From contig JABMMZ010000099.1 in NCBI GenBank assembly GCA_013205405.1, positions 1 to 63,648 on the forward strand: a DNA stretch of 63,648 bases. Direction: 5' to 3'. Positions 8,526-17,655 of the stretch are shown piece by piece. Within the stretch, counting starts at the first letter, position 1. The number at the start of each line of letters is the position of its first letter. The DNA comes from Bacteroidota bacterium (GTDB lineage: Bacteria > Bacteroidota > Bacteroidia > NS11-12g > UBA955). Made by a program: the position numbers and the translations under genes. The notes beneath the pieces were generated by a model. That model saw nothing but the letters and a program-made list of their open reading frames with translations, searched no databases and was not told the DNA's origin.

Positions 8526-10127
8526 TTACTCCCAAGGATTACCATCTTCAGTAATATTTGCACCTGTTTCTGTATCATCATCTTCCGGATTCCAATCTTC
8601 TTCTTTTTTGAGGACCGTTTTACCTAATTGATACATATCTGTTTTGCTGATAGTATCTTCTGAGTCTGTATTTACCTTACTACCTAAGGTTACTGTTTTA
8701 GGACCTTGTTCTTCGTCTGTAGGGTAATAGTTTTCTTCGTAGTTTTCAAACTTGGCTAAATGCGACACATATCTAACCCTTGCATTATCTGTTCGGCCAT
8801 TTCTATGTTTTGATATCATAATTTCTGCCATGCTTTTATCATGCTCATACACATCACTAGAAAGTTTGTAATAGTCAGGACGCCATATAAATCCTACTAT
8901 ATCTGCATCTTGCTCTATACTACCCGACTCACGTAAATCACTTAATTGTGGTTTTTTATCTCCTCCACGTTTTTCCACGTCTCTACTTAATTGGGCTAGA
9001 GCAATAATTGGTATGTTTAATTCTTTGGCTAACGCTTTTAACGAACGAGATATATAACTTATTTCTTGCTCACGATTACCATTTTTATTGGTGCTATCTT
9101 CGCCACGCATTAATTGTAAGTAGTCTATAACAATCATTTCAATATTATGCTTACTGTGTAATCTTCTGCATTTTGCTTTTAACTCAAAAATAGGTAAGGA
9201 AGGGGTATCATCAATATAAATTTTGGCTTTGCTTAGTTTTTGTATTTTAGTGTGTAATTGTGCCCACTCATGTTCTTCTAATTGGCCTTTTTTTAGTTTT
9301 TCAGAATTCAATCCACTTTCAGAGGCAATAAGTCTTGTTACCAATTGTGTAGCAGTCATTTCTAAAGAGAAAATAGCAACGGATTTTTGAAAATCTACAG
9401 CAGCATTTCGCAACATACTTAAAGCTAGTGCTGTTTTACCCATACCTGGACGGGCAGCTAAAATAATTAAATCTGATTTTTGCCAACCTGCGGTAATATG
9501 GTCTAAAGTTTTAAGTCCGCTTGGTACACCTGTCAGTCCATCTTTTTTCTCAACATTGGCTTCTATTTGTAAAATTGCTTGGTTCATAATGGTAGAAATT
9601 TCTTGGTAAGAACGTTTCATTCCATCATTTTTTACTTCATATAAATCTTTTTCTGTAGCATCTAATAGTTTAAATGCATCGGTACTATCTTCAAAAGCCT
9701 CTGTGATAGTAGTGCCAGAAATTCTAATAAGTTCACGTTGTATAAATTTTTGAATAACTATATGCGCATGGTATTGCATATTGGCTGCAGAAGATACACG
9801 GCTTGTAAGTTTTGCTATAAAATAGGGGCCTCCTACTATATCTAAAAAACCTTTAACTTTTAATTTTTCGGTTACGGTTAATATATCTACAGGTTGGTTT
9901 TCGTTATACAAATCAAGCATGCATTCGTACACATATTGATGTGCATCTACATAAAAATGTTTGGCTTTAAGTGTTTCCATACCATCTTTCAAGGCTTCTT
10001 TATCCAGCATTATGGCGCCTAGTATGGCTTCTTCAAATTCGGGAGCTTGGGGTGGCAATTTTCCTCCTGCATCAAGTGCGGTGTAATCTAATCTTTTTTG
10101 TTTTCGCACACTTGGTCTTTCTATCAT
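8526..10127 (-). CDS. dnaB: Replicative DNA helicase DnaB
   Basis: 533 residues from the ATG at 10127. The ring helicase unwinds DNA at the replication fork. The N-terminal primase-interacting domain starts with PPQAPEFEEAILGAIML; the RecA-like C-terminal domain has Walker A (ARPGMGKTAL), Walker B (MIVIDYLQLM) and the LSRDVEKRGGDKKPQLSDLR motif. The C-terminal tail is acidic. A longer start 12 codons upstream is rejected because a -7 promoter box (10133-10140) lies inside that extension. Divergent from clpC. Confidence 0.95.
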   Translation of the reverse strand: MIERPSVRKQKRLDYTALDAGGKLPPQAPEFEEAILGAIMLDKEALKDGMETLKAKHFYVDAHQYVYECMLDLYNENQPVDILTVTEKLKVKGFLDIVGGPYFIAKLTSRVSSAANMQYHAHIVIQKFIQRELIRISGTTITEAFEDSTDAFKLLDATEKDLYEVKNDGMKRSYQEISTIMNQAILQIEANVEKKDGLTGVPSGLKTLDHITAGWQKSDLIILAARPGMGKTALALSMLRNAAVDFQKSVAIFSLEMTATQLVTRLIASESGLNSEKLKKGQLEEHEWAQLHTKIQKLSKAKIYIDDTPSLPIFELKAKCRRLHSKHNIEMIVIDYLQLMRGEDSTNKNGNREQEISYISRSLKALAKELNIPIIALAQLSRDVEKRGGDKKPQLSDLRESGSIEQDADIVGFIWRPDYYKLSSDVYEHDKSMAEIMISKHRNGRTDNARVRYVSHLAKFENYEENYYPTDEEQGPKTVTLGSKVNTDSEDTISKTDMYQLGKTVLKKEEDWNPEDDDTETGANITEDGNPWE

Positions 10128-10132
10128 AGTTG

Positions 10133-10140
10133 CAAAGCTA
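10133..10140 (-). promoter_or_regulatory. -7 promoter box of dnaB
   Basis: Minus-strand TAGCTTTG matches TAnnTTTG and ends 5 nt before the ATG at 10127; a TTG (minus strand, 10161-10163) lies about 20 nt further upstream as a possible -33 element. This decides the dnaB start. Confidence 0.55.
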
Positions 10141-10241
10141 TTGGTATTAAGTCCTATCAGCAATATTAGTTATGTACTGTTTTTAGGTTAAAAATAGCCG
10201 AAGAGTTCATATAGATAGAAAAATGAAAAGCTAGCAAACAC

Positions 10242-10283
10242 TTATCAACAAAATTTTGATAGATGTTAAGTTCCTGTGGATAG
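10242..10283. promoter_or_regulatory. Pair of DnaA-box-like sites between dnaB and clpC
   Basis: TTATCAACA at 10242-10250 and TGTGGATAG at 10275-10283 (minus strand CTATCCACA) each differ by one base from the DnaA box TTATCCACA and face each other. The whole 10141-10525 gap otherwise shows only AT-rich sequence and no gene. Direct DnaA control of dnaB or clpC is a guess. Confidence 0.25.
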
Positions 10284-10525
10284 TCAAAATGTCATTTATA
10301 AATTAGCCATTACTTCCTAATTAATATATAGGCTTGACAGTATGTCTTAGATTTTTAGAAGAGTTTCAAGTTGTTATATATTATTTAAAAAATTGGCACA
10401 ATATTGGAAGCCTTTTTGGAGTTATTCACTTATAAAACCAAATCATTTTTACTGGTTATTTTGCTTATTTGTAAACAAGCTAGAATTTATGAATTATGTT
10501 TGAATAAAATTTAAACTTTTTTAAT

Positions 10526-10533
10526 TAAATTTG
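10526..10533 (+). promoter_or_regulatory. -7 promoter box of clpC
   Basis: TAAATTTG matches TAnnTTTG and ends 11 nt before the clpC ATG. No CtsR-like direct repeat is visible around it. Confidence 0.45.
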
Positions 10534-10544
10534 TTATATAAATA

Positions 10545-13094
10545 ATGGAAGCAAAATTTTCACCCCGAGTAAAGGAAGTTATTCAATTTAGCCGCGAGGA
10601 AGCTATTCGCCTAGGGCACGACTACATAGGAACCGAACACTTATTATTAGGTATTATTCGCGAAGGCGAAGGTATAGCCTTATCTAATCTTAGAAATTTA
10701 GATATAGATATTATAAGATTAAAAAAATCTATTGAAGATACTATCAGATCAACAGCTACTACCATCAGTAATTTGGGTAATATTCCCTTAACCAAACAAG
10801 CTGAAAAAGCCCTAAAAATTACTTATTTAGAAGCCAAAATATTTAAGACAGAAACTATAGGAACTGAGCATTTATTGCTTTCTATATTGAGAGATGAGGA
10901 CAATATTGCTTCGCAAATTTTAGGTCAATATGGTATTACTTACGAGTTTTTTAAGCAAAATTTATTGGATGGTAGTTCTTCAGAACCATCTAAAGATAGA
11001 AATCCTTTTAACTCAGCAGAAGATGAAGGAGCTGAGCCTTCTGAGGACAAAAAAATTGAGGAAATAAAAAAGAAAAATCCTAAATCTACAACCCCAGTAT
11101 TGGATAATTTTGGAAGAGATTTAACCAAAATTGCCGAAGATGGTAAGTTAGATCCAATAGTTGGTCGCGATAAAGAAATAGAACGTGTTTCTCAAATTTT
11201 AAGCAGAAGAAAAAAGAATAATCCTATTTTGATAGGTGAACCTGGTGTGGGTAAAACCGCTATTGCCGAAGGTTTAGCTTTAAGAATTATTCAAAGAAAA
11301 GTGTCACGTGTTTTATTTAATAAACGCGTGGTTACTTTAGATTTAGCATCTCTAGTAGCTGGTACCAAATACCGAGGACAATTTGAGGAGCGCATGAAAG
11401 CCATAATGACTGAACTTGAAAAAGCCGATGATGTTATTTTATTTATAGATGAAATACATACTATTGTGGGTGCCGGAGGTGCAAGTGGTAGCCTAGATGC
11501 TAGTAATATGTTTAAACCTGCATTGGCACGTGGCGAAGTGCAGTGCATTGGTGCAACAACTTTAGATGAATACCGTCAATATATTGAAAAAGATGGTGCT
11601 TTAGAAAGACGTTTTCAAATGGTAATTATTGAGCCAGCGTCTCCTGAAGAATCTATTGAAATATTACAAAATATTAAAGATAAATACGAAGACCATCATA
11701 ATGTAACTTACACACCCGAAGCTATTGAAGCTTGTGTGAAAATGAGTAACCGTTATATTACAGATAGAAATCTTCCGGATAAGGCTATAGATGTAATGGA
11801 TGAAGTAGGTGCAAGAGTGCATATTACCAATATCAATGTGCCACAAGAAATAGTAGAATTTGAAGAGCAAATAGAAGCTATAAAAGTAGAAAAAATAGCA
11901 GTTGTTAAAAGTCAGAAATATGAAGAGGCGGCTAAATTGAGAGATAGAGAGAAAAATTTAATCAATCAATTAGATGCTGCTAAATTGAAATGGGAAGAGG
12001 AAACTGGCAACAACCGTTTTACCGTAACGGAGGAAAATGTGGCTGAAGTAATTGCCATGATGACTGGTATTCCTGTAAAACGCATAGGACAAAGTGAGAG
12101 TAAAAAACTGCTTACTATGGAAGACGATTTGAAAAAACGTGTAATTGGACAAGATAAAGCCATTGCCAAACTTTCGCGAGCTATTCAAAGAACACGTGCT
12201 GGTTTAAAAGACCCAAACAAACCTATTGGTTCATTTATTTTCTTAGGTTCTACAGGTGTTGGTAAAACAGAGTTGGCAAAAGCTTTGAGTGAATATATGT
12301 TTGATAACAATGAATCGCTTATAAGAATAGATATGAGTGAGTATATGGAGAAATTTGCTGTTACCCGTTTGGTAGGAGCGCCTCCAGGATATGTTGGGTA
12401 TGAGGAAGGTGGAATTTTAACCGAGAAAGTACGTAGAAAACCTTATGCTGTTGTTCTATTTGATGAGGTAGAAAAAGCGCATCCAGATGTTTTTAATATC
12501 ATGTTACAAATACTAGATGAAGGTAATATAACTGATAGTTTGGGCAGAAAAGTAGATTTTAGAAATACCGTTATTATTATGACCAGTAATATTGGTTCTA
12601 GACAATTGAAAGAATTTGGCACTGGTGTTGGATTTAGCACAGGTACTAAGGTTGAGAACAAAGAAAATGACAGTAAACAAGTGATTGAAAATGCTTTGAA
12701 AAAATATTTTTCACCTGAGTTTTTAAATAGAATAGACGATGTTATTGTATTTAACAGTCTAGAAAAACCAGAATTGATAAAAATATTAGATATTCAAATT
12801 GATAAAATGTTGAAACGTATTAAAGATATTGGTTATAGCATTAAATTAACAGATGAAGCGAAAGAATTTATAGCAGATAAAGGTTTTGACATTGCCTTTG
12901 GTGCTCGCCCATTGCAAAGGGCTATACAAAAATATTTGGAAGACCCATTGGCCGAAGAAATACTAAAAGGCGAAGTGATAGAAGGCAAAGAAGTATTGGT
13001 AGAGTTAGACAAAGAAAACAATATTCTGAAAGTAAACGCTGCCAAACCTGACGCGCCTGTAAAAAAAGGACGTAAAGTAAAAACGGACGAATAG
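10545..13094 (+). CDS. clpC: ATP-dependent Clp protease ATP-binding subunit ClpC
   Basis: 849 residues. HSP100 unfoldase that feeds proteins to ClpP. Two N-terminal Clp_N repeats (residues 1-145), AAA+ module 1 with Walker A GEPGVGKTA near 232, a middle region with a UVR-type motif (KSQKYEEAAKLRDREK near 450), which separates ClpC from ClpA and ClpB, then AAA+ module 2 with Walker A GSTGVGKTE near 569 and the C-terminal D2-small domain. The 849-residue length suits ClpC. No mcsAB or ctsR neighbours, as is normal outside Firmicutes. Convergent with the YdjM-like gene. Confidence 0.95.
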   Translation: MEAKFSPRVKEVIQFSREEAIRLGHDYIGTEHLLLGIIREGEGIALSNLRNLDIDIIRLKKSIEDTIRSTATTISNLGNIPLTKQAEKALKITYLEAKIFKTETIGTEHLLLSILRDEDNIASQILGQYGITYEFFKQNLLDGSSSEPSKDRNPFNSAEDEGAEPSEDKKIEEIKKKNPKSTTPVLDNFGRDLTKIAEDGKLDPIVGRDKEIERVSQILSRRKKNNPILIGEPGVGKTAIAEGLALRIIQRKVSRVLFNKRVVTLDLASLVAGTKYRGQFEERMKAIMTELEKADDVILFIDEIHTIVGAGGASGSLDASNMFKPALARGEVQCIGATTLDEYRQYIEKDGALERRFQMVIIEPASPEESIEILQNIKDKYEDHHNVTYTPEAIEACVKMSNRYITDRNLPDKAIDVMDEVGARVHITNINVPQEIVEFEEQIEAIKVEKIAVVKSQKYEEAAKLRDREKNLINQLDAAKLKWEEETGNNRFTVTEENVAEVIAMMTGIPVKRIGQSESKKLLTMEDDLKKRVIGQDKAIAKLSRAIQRTRAGLKDPNKPIGSFIFLGSTGVGKTELAKALSEYMFDNNESLIRIDMSEYMEKFAVTRLVGAPPGYVGYEEGGILTEKVRRKPYAVVLFDEVEKAHPDVFNIMLQILDEGNITDSLGRKVDFRNTVIIMTSNIGSRQLKEFGTGVGFSTGTKVENKENDSKQVIENALKKYFSPEFLNRIDDVIVFNSLEKPELIKILDIQIDKMLKRIKDIGYSIKLTDEAKEFIADKGFDIAFGARPLQRAIQKYLEDPLAEEILKGEVIEGKEVLVELDKENNILKVNAAKPDAPVKKGRKVKTDE

Positions 13095-13112
13095 TCTAAT
13101 TTTTATAGAATT

Positions 13113-14132
13113 TTATTTATGCCAAATTCTTTGCCACAATTGGTTAAAAGAGGCACCCATTTTTCCTTCTTTAAAACTCGGTTTAATGGCAGTTACTTTA
13201 TACCCTGTTTGAGTCTTAGTTAATTCGTAATAAAACCTAAAGGTTTGGGTAGGCGCTGTTTGGTACATATCCATACGTCCCCATTTGGTGATATAAAAAT
13301 TAATGGTTGTACTATCCTTTTGTTCAAGTAAATACTGCCCCTGACTAAACCATTTGAGTTTATCCAACTCATAACCCTGAAAGCTTTTTTCTAATTGTAA
13401 GTTGCGCTTAAAACTAATAAAATCGATGGTTTTATTGTCTTGAAACAATGAATATTCTGCAAATGTTATAGTAGAATCTGTGCTTGCCATTCCGCTCCAT
13501 AATACACTATTTAAAATGGTAGGCGAAGTACTTAAATTATTGTAGGCAATACCTTGTTGTTTTAGTTGTGTACTTACTGTTTGGTGTATATGATATTTTA
13601 TTCCAAAGGTAAGTAACATATATCCAGTGCTTATATATATTGAACGCCAAGCCCATTTTAAGCGTTTAGGTTTATCTCTTTTTATGCATAAACAATATAT
13701 TAAAATACCCATAAAAGGTAAGGTATATAAAGGATCGATAACAGAAATATTATTAAACCCAACAATATAATCTGAAAAAGGTAAAAATAATTGGGTGCCA
13801 TAAGTAGTAAAACTATCTAGAATGGCATGGGTACTTAAACCTAAAAACCACAGCCAATACCAACTTTTATATTCTACTTTCTTTTTAAAAATTAAAAAAG
13901 TAAGCCAAGCCAGTAGAAAAGAGATAATAAAATGGGTAAACAGGGCGTGCGAGTAACTTCTGTGAATAATAATTTCTGCTAAATCATTTTCTTGAGACAT
14001 GGTTACAAAAACATCCAAATCGGGTAAAGTGCCTGCAATAGCGCCTATTAATTGAGCCTTGTTGCCAATTTTTTTGCCTAGCGTTACCTCTCCTACCGCA
14101 GCACCTAATACTATTTGTGTTAGTGAATCCAT
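13113..14132 (-). CDS. YdjM-like membrane-bound metal-dependent hydrolase (DUF457)
   Basis: 339 residues. The N-terminal MDSLTQIVLGAAVGE plus GAIAGTLPDLDVF and HRSYSHALFTH are signatures of the LexA-regulated inner-membrane putative hydrolase family (YdjM/DUF457); His and Asp residues in these motifs probably bind a metal. About five hydrophobic segments lie in residues 1-190, followed by a soluble C-terminal domain of about 140 residues facing one side of the membrane. Substrate is unknown. It stands alone, 18 nt from the convergent end of clpC. Confidence 0.85.
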   Translation of the reverse strand: MDSLTQIVLGAAVGEVTLGKKIGNKAQLIGAIAGTLPDLDVFVTMSQENDLAEIIIHRSYSHALFTHFIISFLLAWLTFLIFKKKVEYKSWYWLWFLGLSTHAILDSFTTYGTQLFLPFSDYIVGFNNISVIDPLYTLPFMGILIYCLCIKRDKPKRLKWAWRSIYISTGYMLLTFGIKYHIHQTVSTQLKQQGIAYNNLSTSPTILNSVLWSGMASTDSTITFAEYSLFQDNKTIDFISFKRNLQLEKSFQGYELDKLKWFSQGQYLLEQKDSTTINFYITKWGRMDMYQTAPTQTFRFYYELTKTQTGYKVTAIKPSFKEGKMGASFNQLWQRIWHK

Positions 14133-14185
14133 TTTGTTAATTTTATAACAAACTAAATGTATTACTTTGTATTTTCAAATATCTT

Positions 14186-15286
14186 TTATTTATTTTGGAC
14201 TAATCGGCCTTTCCATTCTATGGTATTAAATTTGGCATATAACAATACTCTAAAGATATAGAGTTGATAAAAGGGCATCCATAAAATTAAACTTAGTTTG
14301 AAATTGAATATTTGTTTCAATTTTAAGCCATATAAAATATCAATGCCATATTTTAAAACGATGCATAATAATGCTAGATAATTGAATGAAAATACACACC
14401 ATATTATTAATAGATAGAAAGACATTAAATGAAAAAATATCAATAGTTGTAAATACTGATTGTATTTAAAAATGTAAAAGCTGCGTTTGGCAAGCCATCG
14501 ACTCCTTTGTTTTAAAAACTCAGTAAATGACATATTAGCACTAGCAGTTACCATCGCATTTTTATTCATCGTATACTTTACTTTTTTGTTATCTAATTTA
14601 TAGAATGTGTGCATGAGCAAATCATCATCGCCTGTTGCAATATTTTGATGAGAGGTATAACCGCCTATTTGTTCAAAAATTAATTTATTAAATATTAAGT
14701 TAGCACCATTGCAAGTAGCAGGCATTTGGGCATTCAACATAGCAGCACTTATGCCCACGATAGCGGCACTTTCTGCCTGTTGTAATTTTGTAAATATAGA
14801 ATTTAGTGCTTTAAACTGTATAGGACCGCATAACATATTCAGTTGATGCTCCTCAAAATCATTCACCATAGATAACACCCAATCTCGATGAAAAACACAA
14901 TCTGCATCCGTAGTTATTATAATATTATTTTGAGCCTTTTGTATACCCAATGTCAAAGCGCCCTTTTTTCCCGCTTCCTTATTATCTAAAATAATTAAGT
15001 TTACAATATCTTTATATTTTAGTGCTTCAGTTACCGTATTGTCTTCAGAATAATCGTTTACTACAATTACTTCTATATTACTTTTGGGATAAGATTGTAA
15101 ACTAATAGATTTTAAAGATAAACCAATGTTTTTGGACTCATTTCTACAAGGTATAATAATTGAAATTTTTTGATTAACAATTGGCTCATTAATGCTAATA
15201 TCAGGCGTTACTTTAAGGGCAATAAAACATATATAAATGCAGTAAATTAAAACAATAGCAGCAGCAAAATATAATCCTATTATCAT
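14186..15286 (-). CDS. Family 2 glycosyltransferase, membrane-bound
   Basis: 366 residues. One N-terminal membrane helix, then a GT2 catalytic domain: ISIIIPCRNESKNIGLSL near residue 40, the DxD metal site TTDADCVF near 125, GDDDLLM near 220 and the QxxRW motif (KQRSRWLAKR) near 260. Three hydrophobic helices follow at the C-terminus. This arrangement is typical of processive or lipid-linked sugar transfer at the inner membrane. The gene overlaps the upstream UPF0104 gene by 4 nt (ATGA), so the two are co-translated and probably act on the same envelope lipid or polysaccharide. Confidence 0.88.
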   Translation of the reverse strand: MIIGLYFAAAIVLIYCIYICFIALKVTPDISINEPIVNQKISIIIPCRNESKNIGLSLKSISLQSYPKSNIEVIVVNDYSEDNTVTEALKYKDIVNLIILDNKEAGKKGALTLGIQKAQNNIIITTDADCVFHRDWVLSMVNDFEEHQLNMLCGPIQFKALNSIFTKLQQAESAAIVGISAAMLNAQMPATCNGANLIFNKLIFEQIGGYTSHQNIATGDDDLLMHTFYKLDNKKVKYTMNKNAMVTASANMSFTEFLKQRSRWLAKRSFYIFKYNQYLQLLIFFHLMSFYLLIIWCVFSFNYLALLCIVLKYGIDILYGLKLKQIFNFKLSLILWMPFYQLYIFRVLLYAKFNTIEWKGRLVQNK

Positions 15287-16245
15287 GAGCGCTTTAGTTT
15301 AGCAAAAATTATAAATAAAGTGCCAATTATCATAGGCAATACCACATTAAAAATATAAACTATAATACCTGGTAAATACTCAAATCCAAGGGTTGATAAT
15401 GCGCCATTTAATGTAAATATCACTAATGGTACCGTTAGCCGAATAGCAATATCAGTAAGTATAAAATTGGGCGTTACTGTTTGCATAAAAAAAATACAAC
15501 TTACGGCTAAGATATGAAATACGAATGGTGCATGATTACTCAAACCTAATTGCCATGCAAATAAGCTATATGGCAATAGAAATGAGAGATATCGCACCAA
15601 TGATATTGTTAATACACATAACAAATCTTTTCTGTTAGTGAGTTTTAAAGCAGTTTCTAATTTAGAGGTAACCAGATATTTTTTTGTAAAATTGAAATAT
15701 GGCAAAAACCAATATAAAAAAAAACCAATAACTATTAATAAGCCTAATGAAATTGCAAAATGCTGAGCATAAGGTATAGGTTTTAGAATTAAAAAACTTA
15801 TAAAACCCAAAACCAAAGTAATTAACAATTGGCTATAGCTACCCACTACTGATAAAAGACCGGCATTCCATTTATTTTTATCTTTTACATATACCAATCT
15901 TCCTAAATATTCGCCCATTTTATATGGCAATAGTTGAGAAACTGCAACACCTGATAATACCGAAACAAAAGCTTGCTTAAAACTTAAAGGATTAAATTTC
16001 TTTAACAGAATTTGCCATTTATAAGTTTCTAAACTCCAATTAATAAGTGATGAAACAACTAGTAATAAATACCAAAACACTGAGATGCTTTTAAGTTGAG
16101 ATACAAAATCTGAAAAAGAAAAAGCGGTGTTTTTATAGAATTTTTTATAGAGCAATAAGCAAATAAATAAAGGCAATATCCATTGCATTACTTTTAAAAA
16201 AGTACGCCATAATGATTTATCTTGTATCTTTGTTTTGTTTTGCAA
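15283..16245 (-). CDS. Lysylphosphatidylglycerol synthase TM-domain (UPF0104) membrane protein
   Basis: About 320 residues with 7-8 membrane helices. The segment SGVAVSQLLPYKMGEYLGRLVYVKD near residue 90 is the conserved core of the UPF0104/AglD-type TM region found in MprF flippase domains and in polyprenol-linked sugar systems. Start is uncertain: the longest frame opens with TTG at 16245; the first ATG is at 16191 (MQWILPLFICLLLY), already inside helix 1. No aminoacyltransferase domain follows, so this is the membrane half only. Coupled by a 4-nt overlap to the glycosyltransferase. Confidence 0.82.
   Translation of the reverse strand: MQNKTKIQDKSLWRTFLKVMQWILPLFICLLLYKKFYKNTAFSFSDFVSQLKSISVFWYLLLVVSSLINWSLETYKWQILLKKFNPLSFKQAFVSVLSGVAVSQLLPYKMGEYLGRLVYVKDKNKWNAGLLSVVGSYSQLLITLVLGFISFLILKPIPYAQHFAISLGLLIVIGFFLYWFLPYFNFTKKYLVTSKLETALKLTNRKDLLCVLTISLVRYLSFLLPYSLFAWQLGLSNHAPFVFHILAVSCIFFMQTVTPNFILTDIAIRLTVPLVIFTLNGALSTLGFEYLPGIIVYIFNVVLPMIIGTLFIIFAKLKRS
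16225..16232 (+). promoter_or_regulatory. -7 promoter box of ruvC
   Basis: TATCTTTG matches TAnnTTTG. It overlaps codons 2-4 of the longest possible ruvC frame (TTG at 16222), which argues for a start at 16240 (TTG) or 16255 (ATT). Confidence 0.45.
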
Positions 16246-16827
16246 AGGTTAGAAATTAGTAATTTTGATAAAATTGTATTGGGAATAGATCCCGGGACAA
16301 ATATAATGGGTTATGGTGTAGTTGGCGTAAATGGTAAGCAACAAACTTTAATTAGTATTGGTATTATAAGATTAGATAAACTAGAAGACCATGCCATTAA
16401 ATTAAAACATATTTTTGAGCGTGTAACAGGTATTATAGATAGCTACAAGCCAGACGAAATGGCAGTAGAAGCCCCTTTTTTTGGTAAAAATGTTCAAAGT
16501 ATGCTCAAGTTAGGCAGAGCACAAGGGGTGGCTATAGCTGCTGCGCTAATGCGTGAAATACCCATATTTGAATACTCTCCCCGAAAAATAAAACAAAGTG
16601 TAACAGGCAATGGTAATGCCACTAAAGAACAAGTTGCCAATATGCTACAAACACTATTAAAGTTTGACGAAATGCCTAAAAATTTGGATGCTACAGATGC
16701 CTTAGGTGCCGCTATGTGCCATGTATTTCAGAATAATGCACCTCGTGGGTTTGGTTTAAAAACGGCTAAAAAAGTGGGAAGTGGTTGGGAGAAATTTGTA
16801 ACTGAGAACAAGGAGAGGGTGAAGTAG
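16240..16827 (+). CDS. ruvC: Holliday junction resolvase RuvC
   Basis: Cuts four-way junctions after homologous recombination, with RuvAB. Catalytic acids are visible: Asp in VLGIDPGTNIMGYG, Glu in VEAPFFGKN and Asp in NLDATDALGAAMCH. No ATG or GTG precedes the conserved core. Possible starts are TTG 16222 (overlaps the promoter box), TTG 16240 (used here) and ATT 16255, which would give the very typical N-terminus MSNFDKIVLGIDPGT. The 5' end overlaps the divergent UPF0104 gene. ruvA and ruvB are not in the window. Confidence 0.93.
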   Translation: MQRLEISNFDKIVLGIDPGTNIMGYGVVGVNGKQQTLISIGIIRLDKLEDHAIKLKHIFERVTGIIDSYKPDEMAVEAPFFGKNVQSMLKLGRAQGVAIAAALMREIPIFEYSPRKIKQSVTGNGNATKEQVANMLQTLLKFDEMPKNLDATDALGAAMCHVFQNNAPRGFGLKTAKKVGSGWEKFVTENKERVK

Positions 16828-16851
16828 GAAATTGGCTTTCAATATGAAGTA

Positions 16852-17655
16852 CTATGGGTTATCTTTCTTTTCCTTATTCATTTGAGGAAAATTAAAGAAA
16901 TAAGAACTGGCTAATGGCAATAAAAAAACGGTTATGGTAATTACCGAAAAACCGTATTTATTCCAAAAATTTTCATCGGCAAGCGTATGTTTGTGCGGCA
17001 CAAAATAACTGTAAACCAATTTAGTACCTAATAATAAAATAACGATAAAAGCAGAAGTATCTAAAAAAGGAAAAAGGGCTAGTAACTTTACAAAATATTG
17101 GGCTACTATACGCATGGTGATAATTCCAATAAATACACCAATACATACAATAATTATATTATTAGACAAGGCACCTGCCGCTAATACATTGTCTAAAGAA
17201 AATACCAAATCCATAGCTTCTACCATTACCACGGTGCTCCAAAACAAACTTAACCCAAATAACCGTTTGCCAGGTTTAATATCTTTTATTTCTTCATTTA
17301 CATTCTCTGCAATAGTTTTATGGGTTTTCCATTTTTCATAAAAAAACTTAACCCCTAAAAATAATAAATAACTTCCGCCTACTAACTTTACCCAATCTAT
17401 ACTTAGCAAATAACCCGCTAGCAATAAAGCAACGCCCCTAAAAATATAAGCAAATATAATTCCTATTCGCAAGGCTCTTGATCTTTCTTTTTCAGGTAAA
17501 TTCATTACCATGGTGGCTAATACAGCTGCGTTATCAATGGATAATAAACTTTCGATTATTACTAAATTAGCAATCAACAATAAACTTGCAGAGGGGTTAT
17601 TTATTATGTCTTGCCACAGGATCCCAAATGTATTTAATACTATAATAGTCATCAT
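16852..17655 (-). CDS. TerC-family integral membrane protein
   Basis: 267 residues with seven membrane helices. Paired acidic signatures of the TerC family are present: ESLLSIDNAAVLATMVMNLP near residue 34 and EAMDLVFSLDNVLAAGAL near 146, thought to line a metal-ion path. TerC proteins are linked to tellurite resistance and, in recent work on other bacteria, to manganese export serving secreted enzymes. Its ATG overlaps the stop of the WG-repeat gene by 4 nt. Confidence 0.88.
   Translation of the reverse strand: MMTIIVLNTFGILWQDIINNPSASLLLIANLVIIESLLSIDNAAVLATMVMNLPEKERSRALRIGIIFAYIFRGVALLLAGYLLSIDWVKLVGGSYLLFLGVKFFYEKWKTHKTIAENVNEEIKDIKPGKRLFGLSLFWSTVVMVEAMDLVFSLDNVLAAGALSNNIIIVCIGVFIGIITMRIVAQYFVKLLALFPFLDTSAFIVILLLGTKLVYSYFVPHKHTLADENFWNKYGFSVITITVFLLPLASSYFFNFPQMNKEKKDNP

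Noticed and set aside
10164..10544. Possible chromosomal replication origin (DnaA-like boxes, AT-rich)
   Set aside because: Only two imperfect boxes, no dnaA/dnaN or other origin-linked genes; kept only as a weak regulatory note.
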